A stretch of DNA of 5,464 nucleotides, from assembly GCA_016929365.1 (NCBI GenBank), contig JAFGIZ010000309.1:1-5464 (forward strand). Reading direction: 5' to 3'. Below, piece after piece: positions 1 to 5,341 of this stretch (positions are counted from its first letter, which is position 1; every line of letters starts with the position of its first letter). The position numbers and the translations under genes are program-made. The stretch is from Lentisphaerota bacterium. Lineage in GTDB: Bacteria > Verrucomicrobiota > Kiritimatiellia > UBA8416 > JAFGIZ01. The notes below the pieces were generated by a model that saw nothing but the letters and a program-made list of their open reading frames with translations, ran no database searches and was not told the origin of the DNA.

Positions 1-56
1 CTCGACCCGTGAGGGGATGCCCGTGTCGCGCGGGTTTGCCTTTATGCAGGCACACT

Positions 57-75
57 AAAAAGCGCGCCCGCGCGC
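57..75 (-). terminator. Intrinsic terminator of the sulfatase gene
   Basis: Read on the minus strand, GCGCG, a CGGG loop and CGCGC are followed directly by TTTTT (plus-strand A run at 57-61). This is a stem, tetraloop and U tract starting about 67 nt beyond the sulfatase stop codon, in the correct orientation. A second small stem (GCCGC/GCGGC, 7-nt loop, plus-strand 74-90) lies immediately before it in the transcript and competes for one arm. The stem is short (5 bp, plus a possible G:U pair) but entirely G:C. Confidence 0.6.
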
Positions 76-141
76 CGCTATCAAGGCGGCACTTAGATTG
101 CCGTTCGCAATACCTTACTCCCTGCGGCCGGCCGCCGCCGC

Positions 142-1599
142 TCAACCCGCGGTGTCCAGGCCCAGCCGCGTGTATAGCTCCGCCGGGCAGTCCACCTCGG
201 CCAGCGCCTTGCACAACGCCTCGCGGTACGGCGCTTCGTCCGCCCCGCCCGCCAGGTTGTGCTGCTGCTCCGGATCGCGGTTCAGGTCGTAGAGGTGGTC
301 GCCGCCGTCATACTGCTCGATGGAGGCCTCCGGAGCATCCAGCGGCAGCCGGCCCACCGGCACGGGTACGTCGCGCATGAAGCGGCCCACCTCCAACGCA
401 TCCGTCAAGGGCGGCATCCGCCCCGCGTAGCGCCCGAAATTCCAGCCCAGGGAATACAGGTTCAACGCGGCCCCCGGCCGCTCGATACCCTTGATGTACG
501 TGTGCGCGTTGTCCACGTAACCGACCCCCCGGCCGAAATACCCGTACAGGCTCCAGTCGCGCACCGCCGCCGACCCGCCGCGCACGAGCGGCAGCAGCGA
601 GCGGCTGTGCACCGGTGCCGGAGACTGCAGGCCAAAGAGGTCCAGGACGGTGGCAAACACGTCGACGTTCCCGCTCAAGGCGTCCACGTGCCGCCCCCCC
701 CCGCCTCCCGGCAGCGCAAGCATGAACGGAATGTGCACCAGCGTGTTGTACGGGGGACAGGACGGCTTGCCCGTCATCCCGTGTTCCCCCAGGAAATGCC
801 CGTGGTCGGTCATCAGGATAAACGCCGTGTCCTGCCACATGTCGAGGTCCGACATGGTTTCGAACACCCGGCCCAGGTATTTGTCGATCAGCTCCACGTG
901 GGCCGCATAGGCCGCCCGTAAATGCCGCACCTCACGCTCCGTGTGCACGTGCTTTCCGTAGTCGGGCCAGAACAGCAGGGGCCCCTGGTAATCCGGGTCG
1001 TACTTGCGCACCAGGTAGTCCGGCGTGTTGAACGGCTCGTGCGGCGCGAACTCGTCGATCATGAGGAAGAACTGCTCGTGCATGTAGTTCTTCTGCAGCC
1101 ACCGCTCGACGCAGCGCAGCGTCTTCGCCGGGGGCAAATCCTCCTCCTGCTGCATGCGCCGCATGTTCCGGGCGTAACGCGGATTCAGGTTCCCCTTGTG
1201 CGCGGGCATCGGCGTCGGCTCGGTCACCCACGGGTCGTTTTCGAAACCCCGGAAGAATTCCCACCCGTCGAAGTTGATGTGATAGTTGCCGCTGCCGTTC
1301 TCGAAGAGGTGATAGGAGTCGGTGATCAACATCGTCAGAATCCCGTGCTCGGCCAGGAGCCCCGGCAAATCGCGGTCCCACGGCTCCAACGCGCCCCAGG
1401 AACGCCACAGGAACTCGTAATTGCCGGTCCACACTTCCCGCCGCGTGGGCATGGTCGGCAGCGACCCCGAAAAATGCCGGTCAAAAACCCAGGCTCGCTG
1501 CGCCAACCAGTCCAGGTTGGGCGTTTCCGCCACGCCCTGTCCGTAAGCCGAAAGAAAATGCCGGTTCAAACTGTCGCACAACAAACAGATCACTTTCAT
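142..1599 (-). CDS. Sulfatase-family hydrolase with Thr in the nucleophile position
   Basis: A 485-residue member of the alkaline phosphatase superfamily, sulfatase branch (COG3119-like). The N-terminus opens directly on the first strand and metal ligand of the fold (VICLLCDSLNR, D9), so no signal peptide is seen and the enzyme is probably cytoplasmic. The nucleophile segment is SLPTMPTRREVWTG (45-58). Aligned with the C/S-x-P-x-R sulfatase signature, T49-M-P-T-R53 has Thr where formylglycine is normally made. Further motifs are PHEPF (H187), MTDHGHFLGEHG (D265, H266) and GKPS (K278), matching the usual metal and sulfate-binding positions. The C-terminus carries the family's typical HLYDLNRDPEQQHNLA segment (435-449). 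The start is an ATG with a good Shine-Dalgarno site. It stands alone, divergent from nothing closely linked. Substrate unknown: a sulfate ester is the default guess, but a phosphodiester or phosphonate ester is equally possible given the Thr. Confidence 0.9.
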   Translation of the reverse strand: MKVICLLCDSLNRHFLSAYGQGVAETPNLDWLAQRAWVFDRHFSGSLPTMPTRREVWTGNYEFLWRSWGALEPWDRDLPGLLAEHGILTMLITDSYHLFENGSGNYHINFDGWEFFRGFENDPWVTEPTPMPAHKGNLNPRYARNMRRMQQEEDLPPAKTLRCVERWLQKNYMHEQFFLMIDEFAPHEPFNTPDYLVRKYDPDYQGPLLFWPDYGKHVHTEREVRHLRAAYAAHVELIDKYLGRVFETMSDLDMWQDTAFILMTDHGHFLGEHGMTGKPSCPPYNTLVHIPFMLALPGGGGGRHVDALSGNVDVFATVLDLFGLQSPAPVHSRSLLPLVRGGSAAVRDWSLYGYFGRGVGYVDNAHTYIKGIERPGAALNLYSLGWNFGRYAGRMPPLTDALEVGRFMRDVPVPVGRLPLDAPEASIEQYDGGDHLYDLNRDPEQQHNLAGGADEAPYREALCKALAEVDCPAELYTRLGLDTAG

Positions 1600-1608
1600 A
1601 ACGCGCCG

Positions 1609-1615
1609 TCCTCCC
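1609..1615 (-). promoter_or_regulatory. Shine-Dalgarno site of the sulfatase gene
   Basis: The minus-strand mRNA reads GGGAGGA, then 9 nt, then ATG. This supports the ATG at 1599 as the start. The two plus-strand genes in this window lack such a site. Confidence 0.7.
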
Positions 1616-1640
1616 GCCTCGTTTTTGCGCCGATCAAAGC

Positions 1641-1674
1641 ATCATACCTAAACTCCCGGCCTCCGCCGTGTCAA
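1641..1674 (-). promoter_or_regulatory. Possible promoter of the sulfatase gene
   Basis: On the minus strand a perfect TTGACA (1674-1669) lies upstream of TATGAT (1646-1641, 5 of 6 matches to TATAAT), 41 nt before the start codon. The spacing of 22 nt is too long for a normal housekeeping sigma promoter. An alternative -10 is TAGGTA at a spacing of 18. The hexamers are good individually, but the pairing is uncertain. Confidence 0.35.
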
Positions 1675-1702
1675 GCCCCCCGGGCCTCACCGTTGCGCTG
1701 CG

Positions 1703-1735
1703 GTCGCCCCCCGCGCGGGGGGCGTGGATTGAAAG
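1703..1735 (+). CRISPR. Solitary CRISPR-like repeat, type I-C-like
   Basis: A 33-nt element begins GTCGC and contains a 20-nt perfect palindrome (arms CGCCCCCC and GGGGGGCG around GCGC, 1705-1724). It ends GTGGATTGAAAG. The pattern GTCGC, GC stem, CGTGGATTGAAA(C/T) is the established form of type I-C CRISPR repeats, which are usually about 32 nt; here the last base is G instead of the usual C or T. No second copy is found one spacer length (about 35 nt) away on either side, nor elsewhere in the window, and no cas gene is present. It is therefore an orphan repeat: a collapsed array, a degenerate end repeat, or a crRNA-like regulatory element. Confidence 0.6.
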
Positions 1736-1746
1736 TCGCCGGCGAC
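1735..1746. repeat. 12-bp perfect palindrome abutting the CRISPR-like repeat
   Basis: GTCGCCGGCGAC is its own reverse complement and starts at the last base of the CRISPR-like repeat, where the first bases of a spacer would lie. Its GTCGCC repeats the opening of the CRISPR-like repeat. It could be chance in GC-rich DNA. Confidence 0.4.
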
Positions 1747-1747
1747 C

Positions 1748-1790
1748 GCGCAGGTGAGGCGCAGAACGACGCGGCACGCCTTACCTGCGC
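1748..1790. repeat. 14-bp inverted repeat downstream of the toxin gene
   Basis: The arms GCGCAGGTGAGGCG (1748-1761) and CGCCTTACCTGCGC (1777-1790) are reverse complements with one mismatch; in plus-strand RNA that mismatch is a G:U pair. The loop is 15 nt. It begins 22 nt past the toxin stop codon, so it may fold at the 3' end of the toxin-antitoxin mRNA as a terminator or stabiliser. There is no U tract after it on either strand, so it is not a classical intrinsic terminator. Confidence 0.55.
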
Positions 1791-1812
1791 ACGTGTCCAC
1801 CGGTATGTGCGC

Positions 1813-2067
1813 TCATCGGTAGACGTCCTTCCTGTCTCCGATAGTGACGACGAGGACCAAGCGTAGATCATCGTGTATCTCGTAGATCACTCGGCAGGCG
1901 CCGATGCGGATGCGCCAGGCTGGACGACCGGAGAGCTTCTTGCATCCGGAGGGGCGAGGTTCCTCTGTGAGGCGTCGAATTCCATCGATGATGCGCTGCT
2001 GGCTTGCCCGGTCGATCTTGGCGAGTTGCTTCTGCGCAATACGCAAGATGTCGATCGAGTAGCTCAC
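1813..2067 (-). CDS. RelE/ParE-superfamily toxin
   Basis: An 84-residue protein with the layout of RelE/ParE toxins: an N-terminal helical hairpin (AQKQLAKIDRASQQRIIDGIRRL, about 11-33), a KKLSG turn (43-47), then the strands WRIRIGACRVIYEI (51-64) and VLVVTIGDRKDVYR (71-84). In RelE-type mRNA interferases basic residues and a terminal Tyr matter for activity; here the candidates are K44, R52, R54, R59, R79 and Y83. The likely role is cleavage of mRNA on the ribosome, though ParE-like gyrase poisoning cannot be excluded. The start is GTG, overlapping the antitoxin stop as GTGA; no in-frame ATG lies nearby, and translational coupling is likely. GC is about 61%, lower than its neighbours, consistent with horizontal gain. 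Confidence 0.88.
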   Translation of the reverse strand: MSYSIDILRIAQKQLAKIDRASQQRIIDGIRRLTEEPRPSGCKKLSGRPAWRIRIGACRVIYEIHDDLRLVLVVTIGDRKDVYR

Positions 2068-2270
2068 GCCCCGTCATTCTGCCGGATTTCGCGGACGGCC
2101 TGCTCGAAAGGCAGTCTGTCGGCGACGTGAGGCTGGGCGGCGTCGTACGCGCGGATGTCGTCAAGCTCCTCAAGCGCGTCAACGATTCGATCCCATTCCG
2201 CGGCCGGCAACAGGACCGCTTTGCGGTTCTGTTGCGCGTCGACAACGTATTCCGGATGCACGGTTACCAT
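2064..2270 (-). CDS. Phd/YefM-like antitoxin
   Basis: A 68-residue protein read first in the two-gene operon. The N-terminal segment VHPEYVVDAQQNRKAVLLPAAEWDRIVDALEEL (4-36) has the strand-turn-strand-helix form of Phd/YefM antitoxins (compare the usual R-x-x-AVLLP-xx-E/DW). The acidic, flexible C-terminal half (DDIRAYDAAQPHVADRLPFEQAVREI) is the part expected to wrap and neutralise the toxin. It ends on the GTGA overlap with the RelE/ParE-like toxin, the standard antitoxin-then-toxin order. The ATG start is preceded by a strong Shine-Dalgarno site. Phd/YefM antitoxins usually repress their own promoter, and an inverted repeat lies inside the promoter here. Family assignment is from overall pattern, so moderate rather than certain; the pairing with the toxin is secure. 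Confidence 0.82.
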   Translation of the reverse strand: MVTVHPEYVVDAQQNRKAVLLPAAEWDRIVDALEELDDIRAYDAAQPHVADRLPFEQAVREIRQNDGA

Positions 2271-2274
2271 AGCT

Positions 2275-2281
2275 TCACCTC
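2275..2281 (-). promoter_or_regulatory. Shine-Dalgarno site of the antitoxin gene
   Basis: GAGGTGA lies 4 nt before the ATG in the minus-strand mRNA. If the predicted promoter is right, transcription would begin at about this position, leaving a leader of only about 11 nt. Confidence 0.7.
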
Positions 2282-2287
2282 GGTAGT

Positions 2288-2316
2288 AATATCTGATGAT
2301 TCACGCTTCGAATCAA
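2288..2316 (-). promoter_or_regulatory. Promoter of the toxin-antitoxin operon
   Basis: TTGATT (2316-2311, 4 of 6 matches to TTGACA) and GATATT (2293-2288, 4 of 6 to TATAAT) are separated by exactly 17 nt. The region is AT-rich (about 43% GC across 2281-2340) in an otherwise GC-rich window, and it lies directly upstream of the antitoxin Shine-Dalgarno site. Confidence 0.5.
2297..2315. promoter_or_regulatory. Candidate antitoxin operator
   Basis: A perfect 6-bp inverted repeat, TGATTC-N7-GAATCA, sits between the predicted -35 and -10 boxes of the toxin-antitoxin promoter. That is where an autorepressing antitoxin would bind. Binding is inferred from position and symmetry only. Confidence 0.45.
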
Positions 2317-2343
2317 TCTCTCTTTCTGAGCGAACGTGTGGCC

Positions 2344-2370
2344 GAGGCGTCGCCTCCAGGCAATGCTGGA
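2344..2370. repeat. Two adjoining short palindromes in the divergent intergenic region
   Basis: GAGGCG-T-CGCCTC (2344-2356) overlaps TCCAG-N6-CTGGA (2355-2370). They lie between the toxin-antitoxin promoter and the epimerase promoter in DNA otherwise without identified function (2317-2432). They may bind a regulator or be chance. Confidence 0.3.
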
Positions 2371-2432
2371 CGACCTGTCGGTTCACACTGTCCATCGGGG
2401 TCGCTCTGGCGCCATTCCGCCCGTATTTGGCC

Positions 2433-2461
2433 TCGACGCCGCAGGGGGGCACGCCTATGCT
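2433..2461 (+). promoter_or_regulatory. Promoter of the epimerase gene, probably leaderless
   Basis: TCGACG (2433-2438, 4 of 6 to TTGACA), a 17-nt spacer and TATGCT (2456-2461, 4 of 6 to TATAAT) are followed by 6 nt and the ATG at 2468. Transcription would begin at or next to the start codon. The same spacing occurs before the gene at 3668. Confidence 0.5.
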
Positions 2462-2467
2462 CCGGTC

Positions 2468-3616
2468 ATGCATTCGCATGCCGCACCGTTGCGCGTGCTC
2501 TCCGTGGTGGGCGCGCGGCCGAATTTCATGAAGATCGCGCCCTTCGTCCACGCCCTCCGCGCGCAAAAGGACGCCGCCTGCGTCCACCGGCTCGTGCATA
2601 CCGGCCAGCATTACGATGCCGCCATGTCCCGCTCCTTTTTCAGCGCTCTCGACATCCCCGAACCCGACGTCGATCTCGGCGTGGGCTCCGGCACGCACGC
2701 CGAACAGGTCGGCCGCACGATGATCGCGTTCGAGCCCGTCGTCCGCGACTGGCGGCCCGACTGGATCGTCGTCGTCGGCGACGTGAACGCCACCTGCGCC
2801 TGCGCGCTGACCGCGCGCAAGGAACACGTCCGCCTGGCCCATATCGAGGCCGGCCTGCGGTCCTTCGACGAGACCATGCCCGAGGAGATCAACCGCATCG
2901 TCACCGACCGCCTGGCCCACCTGCTCTTTACCCCGGATGCCCTGGCCGACCGCAACCTCGCCGCGGAAGGCACCGCCCCGGAACGCATCCGCCGGGTCGG
3001 GAACATCATGATCGATACGCTGGAGCGGCATCGCGCGGCCGCAGCGGCGCTCGACCCGCAAGCCGTCGCCGGCGCCGCCGCCGCGGCGGACGGCGGCTTC
3101 GCCGTGCTGACGCTCCACCGGCCCGCTACCGTGGATTGCCGCGACCGGCTCGTCCCGCTCGTCCGGTTGTTGGCCGACGAGCTGAGCGCCGAGCTGCCCG
3201 TTATCTGGGCTCTCCATCCCCGCACGCGGAAGCAACTCGACGCCTTCGGGCTCCGGGCCGCCGTCGAAACGGCTCCCGGCCTGAAGCTGATCGAACCGAT
3301 CGGCTACCGCGAGATGCTGCGCCTGAACATGGGCGCCCGGCTGATGCTGACCGACAGCGGCGGGCTGCAGGAGGAATGCTGCGTGCTGGGCACGCCCTGC
3401 ATCACCCTGCGCCCCAACACGGAGCGGCCCGTCACCCTGCAGGAACACGGCGGCACCTGCATCCTCGCCGGCCACGATCCCGCCGCCGTGCGTGCCGCTT
3501 TCCGCCGGCTGCGCGATGCCCCGCGCAAACCCTTCCGGCCGCCGCTCTGGGACGGGCACACCGCCGAACGCATCGTCGCCGCCCTGGCCGGGGCCGCCGG
3601 GCCCGCCGCCACCTGA
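2468..3616 (+). CDS. wecB: UDP-N-acetylglucosamine 2-epimerase (non-hydrolysing)
   Basis: A 382-residue cytoplasmic enzyme that interconverts UDP-GlcNAc and UDP-ManNAc, a precursor for surface polysaccharides. Length matches the family (E. coli WecB is 376). The GT-B fold motifs appear in order: VVGARPNFMKIAP (13-25), HTGQHYD (44-50), VVGDVNATCACAL (102-114), HIEAGLRSFDETMPEEINR (125-143), GNIMID (178-183), LHRPATVD (216-223), LHP (249-251), EPIGY (276-280) and TDSGGLQEECCVLGTP (295-310), then LRPNTERP (314-321). Expected catalytic residues are present: D105, E127, E139/E140 and H217. The start is set by homology and promoter geometry; a longer in-frame reading from 2336 adds 44 residues unlike the family and would run through the promoter. 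The next gene follows after 51 nt. Odd: HRPATVD has Thr where relatives usually have Asn (HRxxN). The hydrolysing form is less likely because no kinase domain or neighbour is present. Confidence 0.93.
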   Translation: MHSHAAPLRVLSVVGARPNFMKIAPFVHALRAQKDAACVHRLVHTGQHYDAAMSRSFFSALDIPEPDVDLGVGSGTHAEQVGRTMIAFEPVVRDWRPDWIVVVGDVNATCACALTARKEHVRLAHIEAGLRSFDETMPEEINRIVTDRLAHLLFTPDALADRNLAAEGTAPERIRRVGNIMIDTLERHRAAAAALDPQAVAGAAAAADGGFAVLTLHRPATVDCRDRLVPLVRLLADELSAELPVIWALHPRTRKQLDAFGLRAAVETAPGLKLIEPIGYREMLRLNMGARLMLTDSGGLQEECCVLGTPCITLRPNTERPVTLQEHGGTCILAGHDPAAVRAAFRRLRDAPRKPFRPPLWDGHTAERIVAALAGAAGPAAT

Positions 3617-3617
3617 T

Positions 3618-3652
3618 CGGCCGCCTTTGCACTCGACCCGCGCCGGCGGCCG
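3618..3652. repeat. 8-bp inverted repeat between the epimerase and membrane protein genes
   Basis: CGGCCGCC (3618-3625) and GGCGGCCG (3645-3652) are perfect reverse complements with a 19-nt loop, starting 1 nt after the epimerase stop codon. There is no U tract. It overlaps the predicted promoter at 3633-3661. In DNA this rich in G and C a chance match is plausible. Confidence 0.35.
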
Positions 3653-3661
3653 CGCTAGGCT
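3633..3661 (+). promoter_or_regulatory. Promoter of the membrane protein gene, probably leaderless
   Basis: TCGACC (3633-3638), a 17-nt spacer and TAGGCT (3656-3661) are followed by 6 nt and the ATG at 3668. The distance from the shared CTCGAC to the ATG is identical to that of the epimerase gene (39 nt counting both), and no Shine-Dalgarno site is visible. The -10 match is weak on its own (3 of 6); the shared geometry is the stronger argument. Confidence 0.45.
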
Positions 3662-3667
3662 GTCTCC

Positions 3668-5341
3668 ATGCCCGGCGTGAGTCTGCTGGAAGCGTTGACG
3701 GGACGGCTCGTGCTGCCCGTTGCGCTGATCCTGAACCCCCTGCTCCTCGTACGCTGCCTGCTCCCGTCTCTGCGGCGCGAGACCCTGCCGCTCGCGGCCG
3801 CCCTGGCCTGCCTGGTCCTCAATGCCGCCGTGCCGGTCACGCTGCATCTGGCGGGCATTCCGATCGCACCGCGCCCCCTGGCCGCCGTCCACCTGTTCGT
3901 CGCCGCCGCCGGACTGCCTGTCCTGCGCCGGTTGCGCCGCCCGGCGATGCTTCCGGGCGGTCTGCGGCTGCGGGCGGAGGCCGGGCTCTGGCTGCTCCTG
4001 GCCGTGCTGGTCTTTCCCTTTGCCCACTTGAGCGGCTACGATGCGTATAAATGGGGCGATCTGGCCGCCGCCGTCGCCGTCGAGCGCGCGATACCCTGGC
4101 TGGTACACCCGCTTTCGCTGTTCGGGTTCACGCCCCGCTCCTACCCCAGCCTTCATCCGTTGCTGATGGGCTCGATCCGGGCTTTGGGCGCCACGGGCAT
4201 CGAAACGTCCTTCTACCTGGCCTCCCTGGTCATCGCGGCCACGGCCGTCGCTGCCGCCCGTTATCTCGCTCGGTCACTCGGGTTCAACGACCGTGACGCC
4301 TTCCTGTTCGCGGCGTTCTACGCGCTCTCGCCCGTGTTCGTGCGCTACATCCACTGGGGAACCGGGCGCGGCCTGTTCCTGGCCGTCCTTCCCGCGTTCT
4401 TGGCGGCGCTCGCGGCGCTGCCCCGGCCGCGCGCCTGGGCCCCGGCGCTCCTGACTGCCCTGCTGCTGGCCCTCAGCCACAGGACCGGCCTCGTCGCCGC
4501 GGTGCTGCTGCCGGCCGTCCGCCTGGCCGCCCCGCTCTGGCCGCGCCGCCGCCCGGCCTGGTGTCTCGCCCTGCTGCTCGCGGCCGCGGCGCTGTCCCTC
4601 GCGTTTGCCCCGGGGGCCGGCCTGCCGGGCCGGCTCTCCGGGGTGCTGCGCAGCGACCTGGCCCGCTTTGCCTGGATGTCGCCGGCCGTCCTGGCGGCCG
4701 CCGTCCGGCGGCCGCGCCGCCTTTTTGCGCCGGACGCCTCCGGCTTCATGTGGGTGGGGCTCCTGGTCTGCTTCCCCGCGGCCCATGACCCCCGCTTTAT
4801 GTACCCGGCCCTGCTCGGCCTGCCCTTCCTCGTCTACGCCGCCCACGCCGCGATCCGGGCGGTCCCGCGCCCGGCCGCCGCCAGAACGCTCGCGCGCACC
4901 GCCCTCGCGCTCAGCCTCTGCGGCGCGCTGGCCGTTGTTGTCCGGCGTTCCCTCGATGCCACACCGGACCGGATTTACCGGGCGGCCCGGTTTATCGAAG
5001 CCGTCGACCCCTACGGCCCCTTCGAGATTGTCTCCGCGCGCTGGCGCAGCCGGATCCAGGGCCTGGTCACGGGCTCACCGCGCTTTACGGTCTCCGCCGC
5101 GCCGCGTTCCGCCGTCCGCGTCGCCCCGCCGCCCGGTTTTCCGGACGCCCCCCGCGCATGGATCCGCGACTGGACCCGCTACCTGCGCGCGTTTCTGAGC
5201 ATCGACGCCGCGGCCGACTGGTACGGCTCGCCCCGGCGCCGTTACGTGATCATCGACCGCGGCGACGGCGTCCCGCCGCCGGACGGGGTCCGGCTCTACG
5301 ACCGCGATGGCGTCACGGTGTACCGTGTCACGCTGCCGTAG
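3668..5341 (+). CDS. Multi-pass membrane protein, probable GT-C-type glycosyltransferase
   Basis: A 557-residue protein with about ten hydrophobic segments: roughly 14-33, 39-62, 68-86, 105-121, 181-200, 210-226, 235-251, 257-288, 298-315, 335-346, 358-370, 377-396 and 408-426 (some may be half-helices). A soluble C-terminal domain follows (430-557). After the fourth segment a loop carries SGYDAYKWGD (D125, D131), then a long stretch with PRSYPSLHPLLMG (156-168). GT-C enzymes that use lipid-linked sugars have acidic residues in an early outer loop. HDPRFMYPALLGLPFLVY (373-390) resembles the late R-Y/F-x-x-P helix seen in such proteins. I do not recognise a named family, so the function is inferred from topology and from lying 51 nt behind a nucleotide-sugar epimerase. 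Alternatives: an O-antigen polymerase-like or uncharacterised membrane protein. The last 14 bp overlap the convergent kinase gene. Confidence 0.8.
   Translation: MPGVSLLEALTGRLVLPVALILNPLLLVRCLLPSLRRETLPLAAALACLVLNAAVPVTLHLAGIPIAPRPLAAVHLFVAAAGLPVLRRLRRPAMLPGGLRLRAEAGLWLLLAVLVFPFAHLSGYDAYKWGDLAAAVAVERAIPWLVHPLSLFGFTPRSYPSLHPLLMGSIRALGATGIETSFYLASLVIAATAVAAARYLARSLGFNDRDAFLFAAFYALSPVFVRYIHWGTGRGLFLAVLPAFLAALAALPRPRAWAPALLTALLLALSHRTGLVAAVLLPAVRLAAPLWPRRRPAWCLALLLAAAALSLAFAPGAGLPGRLSGVLRSDLARFAWMSPAVLAAAVRRPRRLFAPDASGFMWVGLLVCFPAAHDPRFMYPALLGLPFLVYAAHAAIRAVPRPAAARTLARTALALSLCGALAVVVRRSLDATPDRIYRAARFIEAVDPYGPFEIVSARWRSRIQGLVTGSPRFTVSAAPRSAVRVAPPPGFPDAPRAWIRDWTRYLRAFLSIDAAADWYGSPRRRYVIIDRGDGVPPPDGVRLYDRDGVTVYRVTLP

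Noticed and set aside
19..42. Weak plus-strand hairpin CCCG-N7-CGGG followed by TTT
   Set aside because: Four-bp stem and only three Ts; not convincing as a terminator.
2..58. Possible C-terminal tail of a plus-strand gene (18 codons, ending TAA at 56-58)
   Set aside because: Too short to assign; no recognisable motif, and another frame across the same bases is equally open.
259..1866. Long plus-strand open frames opposite the sulfatase gene
   Set aside because: Val/Arg/Pro/His-rich composition without motifs, typical of the antisense of a high-GC gene. The sulfatase motifs on the minus strand explain the region.
2336..2467. N-terminal extension of the epimerase from an ATG at 2336
   Set aside because: The 44 extra residues do not resemble the family. 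The region contains the predicted promoter, and the ATG at 2468 gives the normal length.
2457..2531. Small upstream reading frame of 24 codons with AGGGGGG 7 nt before its ATG, overlapping the epimerase start
   Set aside because: The ATG is part of the TATGCT -10 box in the favoured promoter model, and the G run lies in the promoter spacer, so it would not be transcribed.
3064..3073. Ten-base match of the epimerase gene to the sequence following the lone CRISPR repeat
   Set aside because: GTCGCCGGCG is a likely chance match in GC-rich DNA, and no TTC-type PAM precedes it.
2264..4156. A 630-codon open frame on the minus strand opposite the epimerase
   Set aside because: It is a GC-rich shadow: Gly/Gln/Arg-rich with no domain pattern, while the opposite strand encodes clear WecB motifs across the same DNA.
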